Shown here piece after piece: positions 18,532 to 28,629 of a stretch of 64,000 nucleotides of DNA. Within the stretch, counting starts at the first letter, position 1. Each line of letters begins with the position of its first letter. Position numbers and translations under genes: made by a program. This DNA comes from Chitinophagaceae bacterium (lineage in GTDB: Bacteria; Bacteroidota; Bacteroidia; Chitinophagales; Chitinophagaceae), in the NCBI GenBank assembly GCA_024707305.1, contig JANPZZ010000026.1, positions 186,001 to 250,000 of the forward strand. The letters run 5' to 3'. The notes beneath the pieces were generated by a model. The model saw nothing but the letters and a program-made list of their open reading frames with translations, searched no databases and was not told where the DNA came from.

Positions 18532-19678
18532 ATGAAACATCTTGTCTTTACTGGTTCCGGACTTGCTGCACTCTCTCTCGTTACCCGTTTGATAGATAAC
18601 GGCGTAGCCGATTCACATCTTATTACCCTCATCGATAAAGACCGGAAAGAAAATAACGACCGTACCTGGTGTTTCTGGGAAAAACAGGAAGGCTATTTTG
18701 AAAATGTTGTTTACAGGAAATGGAAACAACTTGACTTTTTTTAGTAACAGTTTCGCATCTCCACTTCCCATTGAGCCGTATCAATACAAAATGATACAGG
18801 CTGCAGATTTCTACAAATATTGTTTGGATAAAATACAACGACACCCCAATGTTTTTTTGTTAAAAGAAGATATTGTATCCGTTGAAGCGGCGGATGGACA
18901 GGTAAAAATACAGTTAGTTAACGGTGCTGAACTTATTTATGAGAATGCAATAGGGTTCAATAGCATTCCGAATAAATATGAACCGCGTACGGGCGACATC
19001 ATGTTGCTGCAGCACTTTAAAGGCTGGATCATCAAAACCGACGATGCTGTTTTCGACAATGGCAAAGCCACTTTGATGGATTTTCGTGTGTCGCAGCAAA
19101 GGGGTACCAGTTTTGTGTATGTTCTGCCACTCGACAATAACCGCGCGCTGGTGGAGTATACTTTATTTACCGAACTCGTACTGGAAGATGAAGAATACGA
19201 TATAGCGTTGCGCAACTATTGTAAAACGTTTTTACAATTGCAGGATTATGAGATTACACACGAAGAAAAGGGTGCAATCCCGATGAACAATCTGCATTAT
19301 CCCACGCAGATAAACGGAATGCAGCAGATAGGAACTGCGGGCGGGCAAACAAAAGCTTCGAGTGGATATACCTTCCAGTTTATCCAAAAACAATCGGATG
19401 AGCTTGCCCAACAACTAAAAAGCGGAAATTATCAGCCCGGATTAAAAACAGCTAAATGGCGATTCCGTTTTTATGATCATACGTTGTTGCATATTTTATA
19501 TAACAGGCAATATCCCGGTGACAAAATCTTTACAACCCTATTTCGAAAAAATCCTGCGACAAGGGTACTGCGGTTTTTAGATAACGAAACCTCCCTGCCG
19601 GAAGAATTGAAGTTGTTGTGGACGCTACCTACCTGGCCATTCTTAAAAGCGGCAATTCAAAAGAGAAGGACCTATTGA
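18532..19678 (+). CDS. crtY: Lycopene beta-cyclase CrtY (frameshifted)
   Basis: FAD-dependent, non-redox cyclase forming the beta-rings of beta-carotene. The N-terminus carries the FAD loop (FTGSGLAALSLVTRLI) and NDRTWCFWE. The C-terminal part has GTAGGQTKASSGYTF, a typical CrtY motif. The frame breaks at T7 (18736-18742); removing one T gives LDFFSNSFASPLP and a protein of about 381 residues. The last 7 bases overlap the convergent membrane-protein gene at 19672. Confidence 0.9.
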
Positions 19679-20109
19679 TCAGGGTCAAGTTGCATGAATT
19701 CCCTCTTCACAGCTTTAAGCATACTGAACAGCTGGGCAATTTGGATTAGCAACATTACAACCAGTGCCAGCAGCACAAACCAGGGTAGGCGAACTTTGTC
19801 AATATTGGTGATGTGCTGAAACCTTTCCAGCTGCCACCCGGCCAGTGCAGCACCAAAGGCCATTCCCACCAACAGAAAAGAAAGCAACGAATAAATCACT
19901 TTCATAAACATGATGCGCATGGTGGAATAACCCACTTTAAAGTTTTCGAGAAAGGCTGCGGGTATAATCAATACGAGTGTTATCCAGCTCCAGTTTTGTC
20001 CAAACCAGGTTTCTGAAAGGGTAAAATTCAGAACCAGTATGAGAAGGATCGAGAGCAATCCCCATGGGAAAAGGAGGAAAGTAGAAGGGCGGGCTGCAGG
20101 CGTGGGCAT
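19672..20109 (-). CDS. Hypothetical four-helix membrane protein
   Basis: Protein of 145 residues with four predicted membrane helices (about 12-30, 42-52, 68-90, 106-130) and short polar loops. I do not recognise the family; it resembles small uncharacterised integral membrane proteins of Bacteroidota. It is convergent with crtY, overlapping by 7 bases, so it has its own promoter upstream of 20109. No link to pigment synthesis is shown. Confidence 0.65.
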   Translation of the reverse strand: MPTPAARPSTFLLFPWGLLSILLILVLNFTLSETWFGQNWSWITLVLIIPAAFLENFKVGYSTMRIMFMKVIYSLLSFLLVGMAFGAALAGWQLERFQHITNIDKVRLPWFVLLALVVMLLIQIAQLFSMLKAVKREFMQLDPDQ

Positions 20110-20697
20110 ATGGTTTCTTATTTGATGGATGTATGGTGAGAACGAAATACTCTACTAAATTATCAAATTCCCAGACAGTAATAACGCTGATTCATTCGGA
20201 TGCCCGGGACGGACTAATGAGGACGCGGTTGTTCAACACGGCAAAGGTTGCAAAAACGGCAACATGCTATCTGATTCTCTTTCCAAAAGAAAAAAGCAGT
20301 TTCAGCAGCACCAAATAACAGTAAACTTTTTTTACGATTTTCAGAAAATATCCTACCTTGTCATAATAGACGACGCAGCATCGACTATTATACATCTTAC
20401 CTTATCCTCTTGCTGTGATCATGTGAACGACATTATTGTTACTGAATTGATCTGTTTTTCATTAAAAAGTAACATTTGGCATACAGGTTGTAATGAAAGA
20501 CAAGACGTGAAAATGAATTTGTTGCCGGGGACATTATATTGTTCAACTTCTTTTCGTGTAACCCCTTTAGGTGGTTTAACAAAGCGTTGATTTTTAGTGC
20601 GTTAGGTGCAGTTGTTCAACCGTTTTAGAATTGTCTTTTAAGATAACGATCTATTTCTCTAATATTACACTCATTAATCACTCTCATTGCCACTATT
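20110..20697. other. 588-base intergenic region without a convincing gene
   Basis: Open frames here have poor composition and no recognisable domain, so I leave them out. The segment holds two exact copies of GTTGTTCAAC (20228-20237 and 20611-20620) and a partial third (ATTGTTCAAC near 20539). The second is 78 bases upstream of the XRE regulator start. These near-palindromic decamers could be operator sites, but that is only a suggestion. Confidence 0.4.
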
Positions 20698-20910
20698 ATG
20701 TCAGAACAAGCATTTATCGAAAAAATCGGAAAGAGGATCAAAAAATCCCGTATTGAAAAAGGCTTTTCCCAGCAGGTATTAGCCGACAAGTGTGAAGTTG
20801 AAAAGGCTAACATTTCCCGTATTGAATCAGGAAAGGTTAACCTGAAAATCCTCACGCTTCGTAAAATCAGCCAGGCGCTGCGCGTGCCACTGAAAGATCT
20901 GATTGCCTGA
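20698..20910 (+). CDS. Small XRE-family helix-turn-helix regulator
   Basis: Seventy residues, consisting of little more than a Cro/C1-type HTH (residues 10-66). The recognition helix region reads QQVLADKCEVEKANISRIESGK. The start ATG is supported by the compact fold. Such single-domain proteins usually bind as dimers. No toxin partner or phage genes are adjacent, so it is not clearly an antitoxin. A strong terminator follows. Confidence 0.85.
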   Translation: MSEQAFIEKIGKRIKKSRIEKGFSQQVLADKCEVEKANISRIESGKVNLKILTLRKISQALRVPLKDLIA

Positions 20911-20937
20911 TAAGGGATATTGATCTACTACTTTATT

Positions 20938-20975
20938 AATCCGGTCGGCTTAAAGCCAACCGGATTATTTATTTT
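20938..20975 (+). terminator. Intrinsic terminator after the XRE gene
   Basis: Arms AATCCGGTCGGCT and AGCCAACCGGATT (20938-20966) pair with a single C-A mismatch around a TAA loop. The sequence ATTTATTTT follows. This is a good Rho-independent terminator. Confidence 0.85.
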
Positions 20976-21179
20976 AGGAACTATCGACCGTTTGATTGTT
21001 GCATGGAACCAGATGATAAATGTCATTAAATCGCGGTTTCCATTTTCCTGAAATCGTTTAATCTGCTATTTTAGAAATACAAATCTTAATTCCGCATTGC
21101 TCAAAGGATTTAGTTACAACTTAAAACCTATAACTTAGTAGCTATAAGCGGCGATGATTCACCCATTGCCTGATACACT

Positions 21180-24138
21180 ATGAAAAAACTTCTGATTAAG
21201 GCATTTTTATTTAGCTGGATTGGCATTACGGCTTTTAGTTCTCATGCCCAGCATAAACCCTCACCGGAATTTGTTTACCGCGTTTGGAATAACCAGAATG
21301 GTCTTCCACAAAATACCGTTTACGAAATCATTCAGGATAGTATTGGTTACCTCTGGGGAGGTACAGAAGAAGGATTGTTCCGTTTCGACGGTTCCCGGTT
21401 TCATGTGATCAGTAATGAAAATACACCCGGTCTTCAATCAAATAATTTTTATAATGTGCGCGGCCACGGCAGCAGGGTATGGGCCAGTACCCGGAATTCG
21501 GTATTACGGATTCGCAATGAAGTGGAAAAAACTATATGATTTCAGCGATAAGGTAGGGGTGGATGGATTAAATGTATGGAAATCGATAGTGAGGGAGTTG
21601 TATGGGTAGGAACCAGTAGTGGATTGCTTTACCAGATACGCGAGGATTCAATTCATCTCTTCAAGTCGGTTTCTCCGCTCTACAGGTCGGTCGAAATATT
21701 GCGTGAAACATCAGCCGGGATGCTCTTGGGAAGTCCCCGGGGATTATTTCTTCTCAGGAAAGGCGATACCACGTTTCAACCCGTGAATTCCGTTTCTGAC
21801 GTGTTGATTACAGCCCTGGCTCCGGATAAAGAAGGAAACGTTTGGGTGGGAACTGATACACGCGGATTGCTTCGAGTTGCTGCCGACAACACCGACGATG
21901 TAAAACCGATTGAAGGTCTTCGTGAAAATTTTGTCAATACGCTCCGTATCGATTCGGATGGACGACTCTGGATCGGCTTTCGCAGTTCCGGTTATAGTAT
22001 CCTCGATGGTAACAGACTGCTAAACCCCGTGCAGGATAAAGTGAAACATGATGGTATCCGCTCCATTATTGTGATTAGTCCTAACCGCGCCTGGTTAGGA
22101 ACCACTTCCTCAGGGCTGGTGCAACTTCGCAGTGCGCTCATCAATCAAATACCCGATACTGTAAAAGCGGTGGTGCCTATTGCATTGGGTATTTATCAGG
22201 ATGAAGACGATGAAATCTGGGTGGGAACAGCCGGACGAGGTGTGAACCGAATTAAAAATGGGAAAGCAACGCTTTATACAACCGAAAATGGTTTATCAGG
22301 CAATTTGGTGCTGACCATCACCAGCCGCGATCATTTTGTTTATGTTGGAACCGTGGGTGGCCTCGATCGGTTTAACAAAAAGCTCAATCGTTTTGATCGT
22401 CATTATAACGCCAGTTCAGGATTAAGGGCAAATGGAATCATCTCACTTTTCCACGACTCAAAAGACAGGATCTGGATTGCCACGCGGCTTGGCGGTCTGA
22501 ATATACTTACACCCGACGAGAAGATTACATCATTCGACCTGCCTGCCAGTTTGCTGCATGTAAACATTCTTGGCTTTATGGAAGACAGGGACGGCTCAGT
22601 CTGGTTTGGAAGTCGGGGTGCTGGTGTTATCCGTGTTTTACCCGATAATCGCATTCAACATTTTCATACGCATACCGGTTTCCCCGCCGATATGGTGTAT
22701 GCATTTTTCCAGGATGAAGATGGTGATATCTGGATGAGCAGTGAAAAAGGACTTGTTGTTTATCGCAATGGCCAGTTCCGGTTGTTTGGAAGAGAAGCAG
22801 GACTGCATTTTAATGAATCCTATCGCATCATGCAGGATTCAAAGCAACAGATATGGATCAGTGGCAACCTTGGCTTACAGCGGATCGCAGGGAGTGAATT
22901 AAAAAGGGCAAAAGAAAGTGATAAGCCTGTCCGCATGGCGGTGCGCCTGTTTAATGAGTTTGATGGCATGCCTAATTCGGAAGCAAACGGAGGTTTCTAT
23001 CCCGCTGGGTGGCCCATGAAGGATGGCACACTTTGGTTTCCTACTATCGGTGGTGTGTCTGTTGTTGATCCCAACATTATTACACGCGACGAAAAGCAAC
23101 TTGATATCCACGTTCAGATGTTGCAGTTTGCCGATCAACGTTTTTATCCCGACGAAGATATCCGACTCCCCGCAGGTGTATATAACTTCGAAATCCGTTA
23201 TGCAAGTATTGATTTTTCAAGCGCCGGCGATATCCAGTATTCTTACCGGTTAAAAGGGCTGGACAATAACTGGACAGAAGCCGGCAACAGGCAGGTTGCT
23301 TATTTTTCTGCATTGCCTCCGGGTCACTATACTTTTGAAGTGCGCTCGCATCTGTATGGCGATCACTCGCCGATCAAATCGATTTCATTTTATGTAACAC
23401 CTTATTTCTACCAGACGATCTGGTTTAAAAATACTGCTGGCTTTGGCATTACTTGGTGTGGCAGCAGGAATTATTATTTACTTCCGCAGAGTGGCACAAA
23501 GAAGGTTGCGCGAACAAAACCTCATCATCCGCGCACATATGGAAGGTCAGGAAAAGGAAAGACAGGTAATCTCTGCTGAATTACACGACAGCATCAACCA
23601 ACAACTTTCAACTGCAAAGATTTATCTCGATTACGCCAAAGCAAACGAAAACGAAAGGGATGAACTGATTGGAAGAAGTGCAGATGTAGTAACCCGCGCC
23701 ATCCAGGAAATTCGCGCGCTTTGTTATTCACTTACGCCGGTTGGCCTGAAAGATATGGGCCTTGAAGAAGCTGTTGAAGACCTTTGCCTTTCTTACTCCA
23801 GTGTAGGCAAGCTGAAAACAGAATACCACTATGGCCTGGGAGGAATCAGTTTAACGGAAGACCTTCAGTTTGTGATTTATCGCGTAATCCAGGAACAGAT
23901 GAATAATATTGCGCGGCATGCCGAAGCTGAATTTGTACGAATTGAAATGGATTATGAAGCAGGAAATATTATCGTTTTGATTAGCGATGATGGTAAAGGC
24001 TTTGATCTGGTTACCGTAAAAGAAGGACTTGGTTTCGCCAATATGCGCAATCGTTTATCTGTATACAAAGGAAAGCTGGAAGTAGATACTGCACCCGGCC
24101 AGGGATGCAGATTGCTTGTTAAAATTCCGCGCAAATAA
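21180..24138 (+). CDS. Two-component propeller sensor histidine kinase (three frameshifts)
   Basis: Corrected length about 985 residues. A signal peptide (to about residue 24) is followed by tandem beta-propeller repeats with W-x-G-T/S-type blade ends (IWVGTAGRG, VWFGSRGAG), then a Y_Y_Y immunoglobulin-like domain (YSYRLKGLDNNWTEAGN). One membrane helix (WFKILLALALLGVAAG) comes next, then a HisKA_3 box with His802 in ISAELHDSINQQL, and HATPase_c with NIARHAEAE and DDGKGFDL. It senses an extracytoplasmic ligand and phosphorylates a NarL/LuxR-type regulator, but none is adjacent. Frame breaks: A6 at 21526-21531 (one extra), near 21576 (one missing), A5 at 23427-23431 (one extra). Confidence 0.88.
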
Positions 24139-24159
24139 AGTTTGAATCCCCGAGGCCTA

Positions 24160-25969
24160 CATGTAATAATTATGCTTTTTCAGGCGGGCTACAACACTTC
24201 CTTTTGTCTGGTTCATTTCCTCGGCAATTACGGGAATGGTGATACCGCTTTCAAACAGGTCGCGAAGTTGTTGGTCCATATCATCGGTCCATGTGGCACT
24301 CTTCGATTCGGAATAGATTTCTTTTTTTCCTTTACTGAAAATCGTTTGAATCTTTTCTGCTGACCTTTCAACGATGATTCAAGTCTTTGCTTCCAGTAAG
24401 AAGTAGGTCGTGCTTCCGCTTTTTTGGAAGTCTTATCTGCTTTTTTGGGAATAACGGTGATATGAGGTTTGGGCGGAAATCCTTCAGGAATCATAATCTC
24501 CGGAATATGGAGAATATGCTTCGCGCGCGTAACGGCCACATAAAGCAGGTTGATTTCTTCGTTCCATTTTTGTTTTCCGGCTTCTTTTTCGGTTTCCGAT
24601 TTCCAGCGTTCCAGTTTTTTTCATTGATAAAATCTTCCGCAAGAAAAACCTCATCGTATTCCATTCCTTTTGCACGGTGAACGGTTGAAAAAATCATCGC
24701 CGCTTTGTGACGGTCCTCATCGCCTGTATGCATTTCTTTCAATTCCTTAATGATGCCGGGAAGCTGGGTTGAATATTCTTTCACCAGTTCTACCATCATA
24801 CTCATTTGCTGGTCTTCTGTTTTCTCAATATACTCTTCCAGTTCATCCATATCCGCCATCGATTTTATCAAAGGATCACGGATGCGGTCATGTTTTTCCT
24901 GGTAAAGACCCAGTACATCGTATAGTGATGCGCCATCATCGGCATATGTATAGGAATTGATGTTGCCTTCGAAATAAATCTTACGTGGATTTCGTGGATC
25001 AGAAATATAATCAACCGCAGCCAGCAACAATCCCAGGTTAGTACGTGCAAGTGTGGCTTTGGTTTTCCTGTCTTTACATTTTCCCTTTCCTTCTATTTGC
25101 ACGTCTCCTGGAAGATCCAGTTTTTCTTTCCATTTCAATACAGCTTTTGCAAGCTCAGCAATTGAGGGATAAAAACGGAAACTTGCACTCAACTGATAAC
25201 TTTCAAAATTTGTTTGTGCCAGTGAGTTCACTGCATAACGCCAGCTGTAAATCTGCTGATGTGTATCACCCACAATTACTTTCACCGCATTTTGCCGCAG
25301 GAAGATATCGAGCATGGCGCCCGATGCATCCTGTCCTTCATCAAAGAGAATGTAATCGTAAGGAAGTTGTGGCTTTGAAAGCTGGAATTTTTTGAGATAA
25401 AAATCATGCACAATTTCAATCTGCCCGGAGTCCATTTGTGCAAGCAATAACCTTGTTCCGCGTTCGATGGCGCGGTAATGTTGCTTTACGTATGTGCGTG
25501 CATTGGCATCATGAACGGTATCGAGATAATTGAGCTCCGTAACTTTTGTTGCTGAACTATTGCAGAAATAAGTAATAAACCGGCTGATATGTGTTGCCAG
25601 AATATACTCCATGTGTTTTTCGCCGGAACTCTTAAGTTGCAGCAACGAAACAATTTCGTGTGTTTTATATGCTTGCGATCGCACTTTATAATTGCTTCCC
25701 ATTACCACTGCACGGTAGGCAAGTGAATGCGCCGTTTCTACCCGCACCTGTAACAGGCCTTCTTCTGTAAAGCGGCGGGCCGCTTCCATTTTTACCGATC
25801 GGTTGAAAGCCAGGTAAAGAATTCGCGCGCCTGCAGGCCGGCTGGCTGCATAGGCGATCATCGTGCTGGTCTTCCCCGAACCGGCAACGGCATTAATCCG
25901 CATATCACTTTTTGAGGCAATGATGGCTTCCTGTTCCGGGGTAAGGATATGTTGGGTGGATAACTTCAT
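24160..25969 (-). CDS. UvrD/Rep-like superfamily 1 helicase with C-terminal HTH-like tail (two frameshifts)
   Basis: ATP-dependent DNA helicase, about 600 residues after correction. Motifs in order: NAVAGSGKTSTM (Walker A, residues about 29-40), LYLAFNRSVK, FDEGQDASG (motif II), GDTHQQIYSWR (motif III), TVHRAKGMEYD and VAVTRAK (motif VI). The ATG at 25969 is chosen because it precedes the Q-motif-like TPEQEAII; the frame upstream is non-coding in character. Frame breaks lie in T7 tracts at 24615-24621 and 24322-24328 (one base missing in each). The restored tail (WTDDMDQQLRDLFESG, KGSVVARLKKHN) resembles a small SANT/HTH DNA-binding unit. Confidence 0.82.
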
Positions 25970-26215
25970 CTTCAGATTCTTATCAAACTTTCGGCAAAGC
26001 GCAAATGTCGCATCCTCAACCCTAAGGGCAATGGTTATTTCCTCACATTCCCCGCGTTTTTTTCCCAACTCCTCGTGCGGTTTGACGGCGCTGCCCAATG
26101 TTTTAACCGACCCTAAGTGCCAGGATCCGCTGTTTGAGATTTTCTCAAAAACACCGTTTTGTAAGAAAAATCTTAAAAAACTAACGAAAAGAAAGAAATA
26201 TGAGTTTCGAAACGT

Positions 26216-26223
26216 TATTTTTG
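26216..26223 (+). promoter_or_regulatory. Exact -7 box before the DUF1338 gene
   Basis: TATTTTTG matches TAnnTTTG exactly and ends 10 bases before the ATG at 26234. This predicts a very short 5' leader. No good -33 box was identified. Confidence 0.5.
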
Positions 26224-26233
26224 TTGAAAAAAG

Positions 26234-27052
26234 ATGAAAACGCAGGACCAGCAATTCTTCCAGCGGCTTTGGCAACAATATGCAGCGCTGGCACCTTCCG
26301 CCCACCGGATTCATGCCCTGTTTGGCGCGCGCGGTGAAGAAGTGGAAAACGACCATATCGCATTCCGTACTTTCGATGACCCCCGCATTAATATTTCCGT
26401 TCTTCGCACACCATTCCTGAAAATGGGTTATGAGGAGAAAGGCGAATACCAGTTTGTAGAAAAGAAATTGCGTGCATGCCATTACGAGCACCCAGATCCC
26501 GGTTATCCACGCATTTTTATCAGCGAATTGAAGACCGCCGAGCTCAGTGCTGCTTCCCAAACATTGATCCGCGGTTTTCTGGAAAATATGGACAGCGCAA
26601 AAATTGTTGCTGAAGAGCTCGTGTATGCGGGTCGTTTGTGGCCAAAACCCAAACATGATGTATACACCCATTTGCAGCAGGAATCGGAATATGCTGCGTG
26701 GGTTTATGCCTATGGTTTTTGTGCCAATCATTTTACGGTGTATACAAACTCGCTTCAATCATTCTCCTCACTTCAGGAAGTAAACAGCTTTTTGGAGGCA
26801 ACTGGATTTAAACTCAATAAGTCCGGCGGCGAGATCAAAGGAACGCCTGCACAGTTGCTGGAACAATCAAGTATACTGGCAGACCGTATTGAAGTTGCCT
26901 TTGAAGAAGGTACTTATACTGTTCCCGGATGCTATTATGAATTTGCACGCCGTTATAAAGATGCTGCGGGCAACATCTACATGGGATTTATTGCGGCATC
27001 GGCCGATAAGATATTCGAAAGCACGGATTCGGCACTTGCAGCCCGTTCCTGA
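26234..27052 (+). CDS. 2-oxoadipate dioxygenase/decarboxylase (DUF1338, HglS-like)
   Basis: Protein of 272 residues of the DUF1338 family. Characterised members (HglS/YdcJ) use Fe(II) and O2 to convert 2-oxoadipate to D-2-hydroxyglutarate in lysine breakdown. Likely iron ligands are His41 (DHIAFRTF), His166 (ANHFTVYTN) and Glu236 (YYEFARRY). The length is shorter than the Pseudomonas protein, as in the plant and Bacteroidota forms. The next gene is a saccharopine dehydrogenase-like protein 26 bases downstream, which supports a role in the saccharopine route of lysine catabolism. Confidence 0.82.
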   Translation: MKTQDQQFFQRLWQQYAALAPSAHRIHALFGARGEEVENDHIAFRTFDDPRINISVLRTPFLKMGYEEKGEYQFVEKKLRACHYEHPDPGYPRIFISELKTAELSAASQTLIRGFLENMDSAKIVAEELVYAGRLWPKPKHDVYTHLQQESEYAAWVYAYGFCANHFTVYTNSLQSFSSLQEVNSFLEATGFKLNKSGGEIKGTPAQLLEQSSILADRIEVAFEEGTYTVPGCYYEFARRYKDAAGNIYMGFIAASADKIFESTDSALAARS

Positions 27053-27077
27053 TTTTTAACTGAAAACAATATTTTTT

Positions 27078-28280
27078 GTGAGCAATCGACAACACTTCAA
27101 CATATTGATAGCCGGTTCGGGTGGAATTGGCCGGGCGGTGGCTCTGTTGTTAACCCAATGGGCCGACTTTGATGTTACAATCTATTTAGGCGACCGAGAT
27201 CAATCGAGTGCCGAAAATGCGGCTGAATGGATCAATGCTGCCAGCAATACCTTGTCTGCACGTCCTTTCATTTTGCAAGCTGATGCGCCTTCTTCTGAAA
27301 TGCTGGATATCTGTGAAAAAGCCGACATCCTGCTCGACTGTCTTCCGGGAAGTCTGGCACCAGCAATGGGCCGGCTGGCGAAGCAGTATCGCATGCATTA
27401 CGTAAACCTGACGGAGTATGTTGCCGAAACAGCCGAGCTACAGGAAATCGCAAAAGATGCCGAAACTGGTTTTGTATTGCAAACCGGTTTAGCGCCAGGT
27501 TTTGTGAACGTACTGGCCTGCCAGCTTTATCAGCGTTTCACTGAAAAACATGGCATTAACAAACTGGAGTATATGGGCATGAAAGTGGGCGCGCTTGCTG
27601 AAAATGCCAGCTTCCCTTCTTACTATGGCGTAACATGGAGCCCCATTGGCGTGGCTACAGAATACCTGAAACCCGCACTGGTGGTTCGTGATTACAGGAA
27701 ACAGGAAATTGCTTCACTTTCTGAAGTGAATCCCATCATCATCGACGGCAAACAATACGAAGAATCTTATACATCTGGCGGTGCCGCCGACCTGCCTGAT
27801 GCTTTTTACGGCATCGTCCGAAATCTTGATTATAAAACATTACGACACCCCGGACATTATCAATGGGTGAAAGACCTGATCAGTAACAATCCATCTTCAA
27901 ATACTGCCGGCTGGCTTCAGGAACAATTATTAAAGTATGTGCCGGTGCTGGAAGATGATAAAGTAATCGTCTTTGTAACTGTTAGAGGATATGATGAGAA
28001 AGGCTATCTGCAAACGATGGAGAAATCGTTTGAAGTTGAGCCGATCGAAGTGGGGCCGTATAAACTAAAAGCAATTCAATCCACCACGGCGGCACCCATG
28101 GCTGAGTGTGCGAGAATGTTATTGCTGGGCAATTACCAGGGTTTGGTTTTACAAAGCCAGATAAAACCCGAAAAGTTTATGAGCGGACGATTTGTGAGCA
28201 AAGTATATACAGATCGCAAAGCGGCAAAGTTTAGTTCGGAATTATCATTGGTGGAAGTGTCGTCGTCGAAAATTTTTTGA
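27078..28280 (+). CDS. Saccharopine dehydrogenase-family protein
   Basis: NAD(P)-dependent dehydrogenase of 400 residues. The Rossmann loop is IAGSGGIGRAVALLL at 10-24; ADILLDCLPGS and TGLAPGFVNVLACQL follow, as in Lys9/LYS1-type enzymes. It would interconvert saccharopine with glutamate and 2-aminoadipate semialdehyde, or lysine and 2-oxoglutarate. The start codon is GTG at 27078. The stop (TGA 28278-28280) is immediately followed by a heptad tandem array. It pairs functionally with the upstream 2-oxoadipate dioxygenase; the intermediate steps are not encoded nearby. Confidence 0.82.
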   Translation: MSNRQHFNILIAGSGGIGRAVALLLTQWADFDVTIYLGDRDQSSAENAAEWINAASNTLSARPFILQADAPSSEMLDICEKADILLDCLPGSLAPAMGRLAKQYRMHYVNLTEYVAETAELQEIAKDAETGFVLQTGLAPGFVNVLACQLYQRFTEKHGINKLEYMGMKVGALAENASFPSYYGVTWSPIGVATEYLKPALVVRDYRKQEIASLSEVNPIIIDGKQYEESYTSGGAADLPDAFYGIVRNLDYKTLRHPGHYQWVKDLISNNPSSNTAGWLQEQLLKYVPVLEDDKVIVFVTVRGYDEKGYLQTMEKSFEVEPIEVGPYKLKAIQSTTAAPMAECARMLLLGNYQGLVLQSQIKPEKFMSGRFVSKVYTDRKAAKFSSELSLVEVSSSKIF

Positions 28281-28281
28281 T

Positions 28282-28393
28282 GATGGAGGATGGGAGATGG
28301 AGGATGGAGGATGGTGGATGGGGGATGGTGGATGGTGGATGGTGGATGGTGGATGGGAGATGGTGGATGGTGGATGGAAGATGGAGGATGGTG
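28282..28393 (+). repeat. Heptad tandem array, 16 units of GATGG(A/T/G)(G/A)
   Basis: Sixteen consecutive 7-base units begin one base after the saccharopine dehydrogenase stop codon. GATGGTG is most frequent, with GATGGAG, GATGGGA, GATGGGG and GATGGAA variants. The array ends at GGAAATCCATTTCAC, which leads into the GTTTGCC array. Confidence 0.92.
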
Positions 28394-28408
28394 GGAAATC
28401 CATTTCAC

Positions 28409-28457
28409 GTTTGCCGTTTGCCGTATGCCGTATGCCTTTTGCCGTTTGCCGCATGAC
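28409..28457 (+). repeat. Heptad array of GTTTGCC/GTATGCC units
   Basis: Units in order: GTTTGCC twice, GTATGCC twice, TTTTGCC, GTTTGCC, then a decayed GCATGAC. The lead-in TTTCAC is identical to the array at 6514. Its last unit overlaps the first codon of the LytTR fragment. Confidence 0.9.
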
Positions 28458-28629
28458 GATGGCGGAAGCGGAACAAATCATGCCTGTCAATGAATTTATC
28501 CGAATTCACAGATCTTATATTGTTTCGAAACGACATATCGAAAAAGCCGATAAAAATCAGCTGTATGTGAATGGTCGTGAATTACCCATAGGCGAGATGT
28601 ACCAGGCGCAGGTTAGCAAATTGTTTTAG
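28453..28629 (+). pseudogene. LytTR DNA-binding domain remnant
   Basis: Residues read from ATG 28453 contain the C-terminal two-thirds of a LytTR domain: FIRIHRSYIVSKRHIEKA then LYVNGRELPIGEMYQ and a normal end. There is no receiver domain and the first LytTR strands are missing. The frame upstream is the GTTTGCC and GATGG arrays, which are open but low in complexity. I read it as the tail of a response regulator whose 5' part was lost or replaced at the repeat. It overlaps the convergent M20 gene by 4 bases. It might still be translated as a small DNA-binding fragment, but the missing strands make function unlikely. Confidence 0.75.

Noticed and set aside
20264-20590. Possible 108-codon gene between the membrane protein and the XRE gene
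   Set aside because: Composition is unlike neighbouring proteins, no domain is visible and there is no supporting start signal.
20698-20910. XRE protein as antitoxin of a toxin-antitoxin pair
   Set aside because: No small toxin-like gene lies next to it on either strand.
25970-26758. Long N-terminal extension of the helicase reading frame
   Set aside because: The extension runs antisense through the DUF1338 gene and has no domain character; the helicase motifs begin just after ATG 25969.
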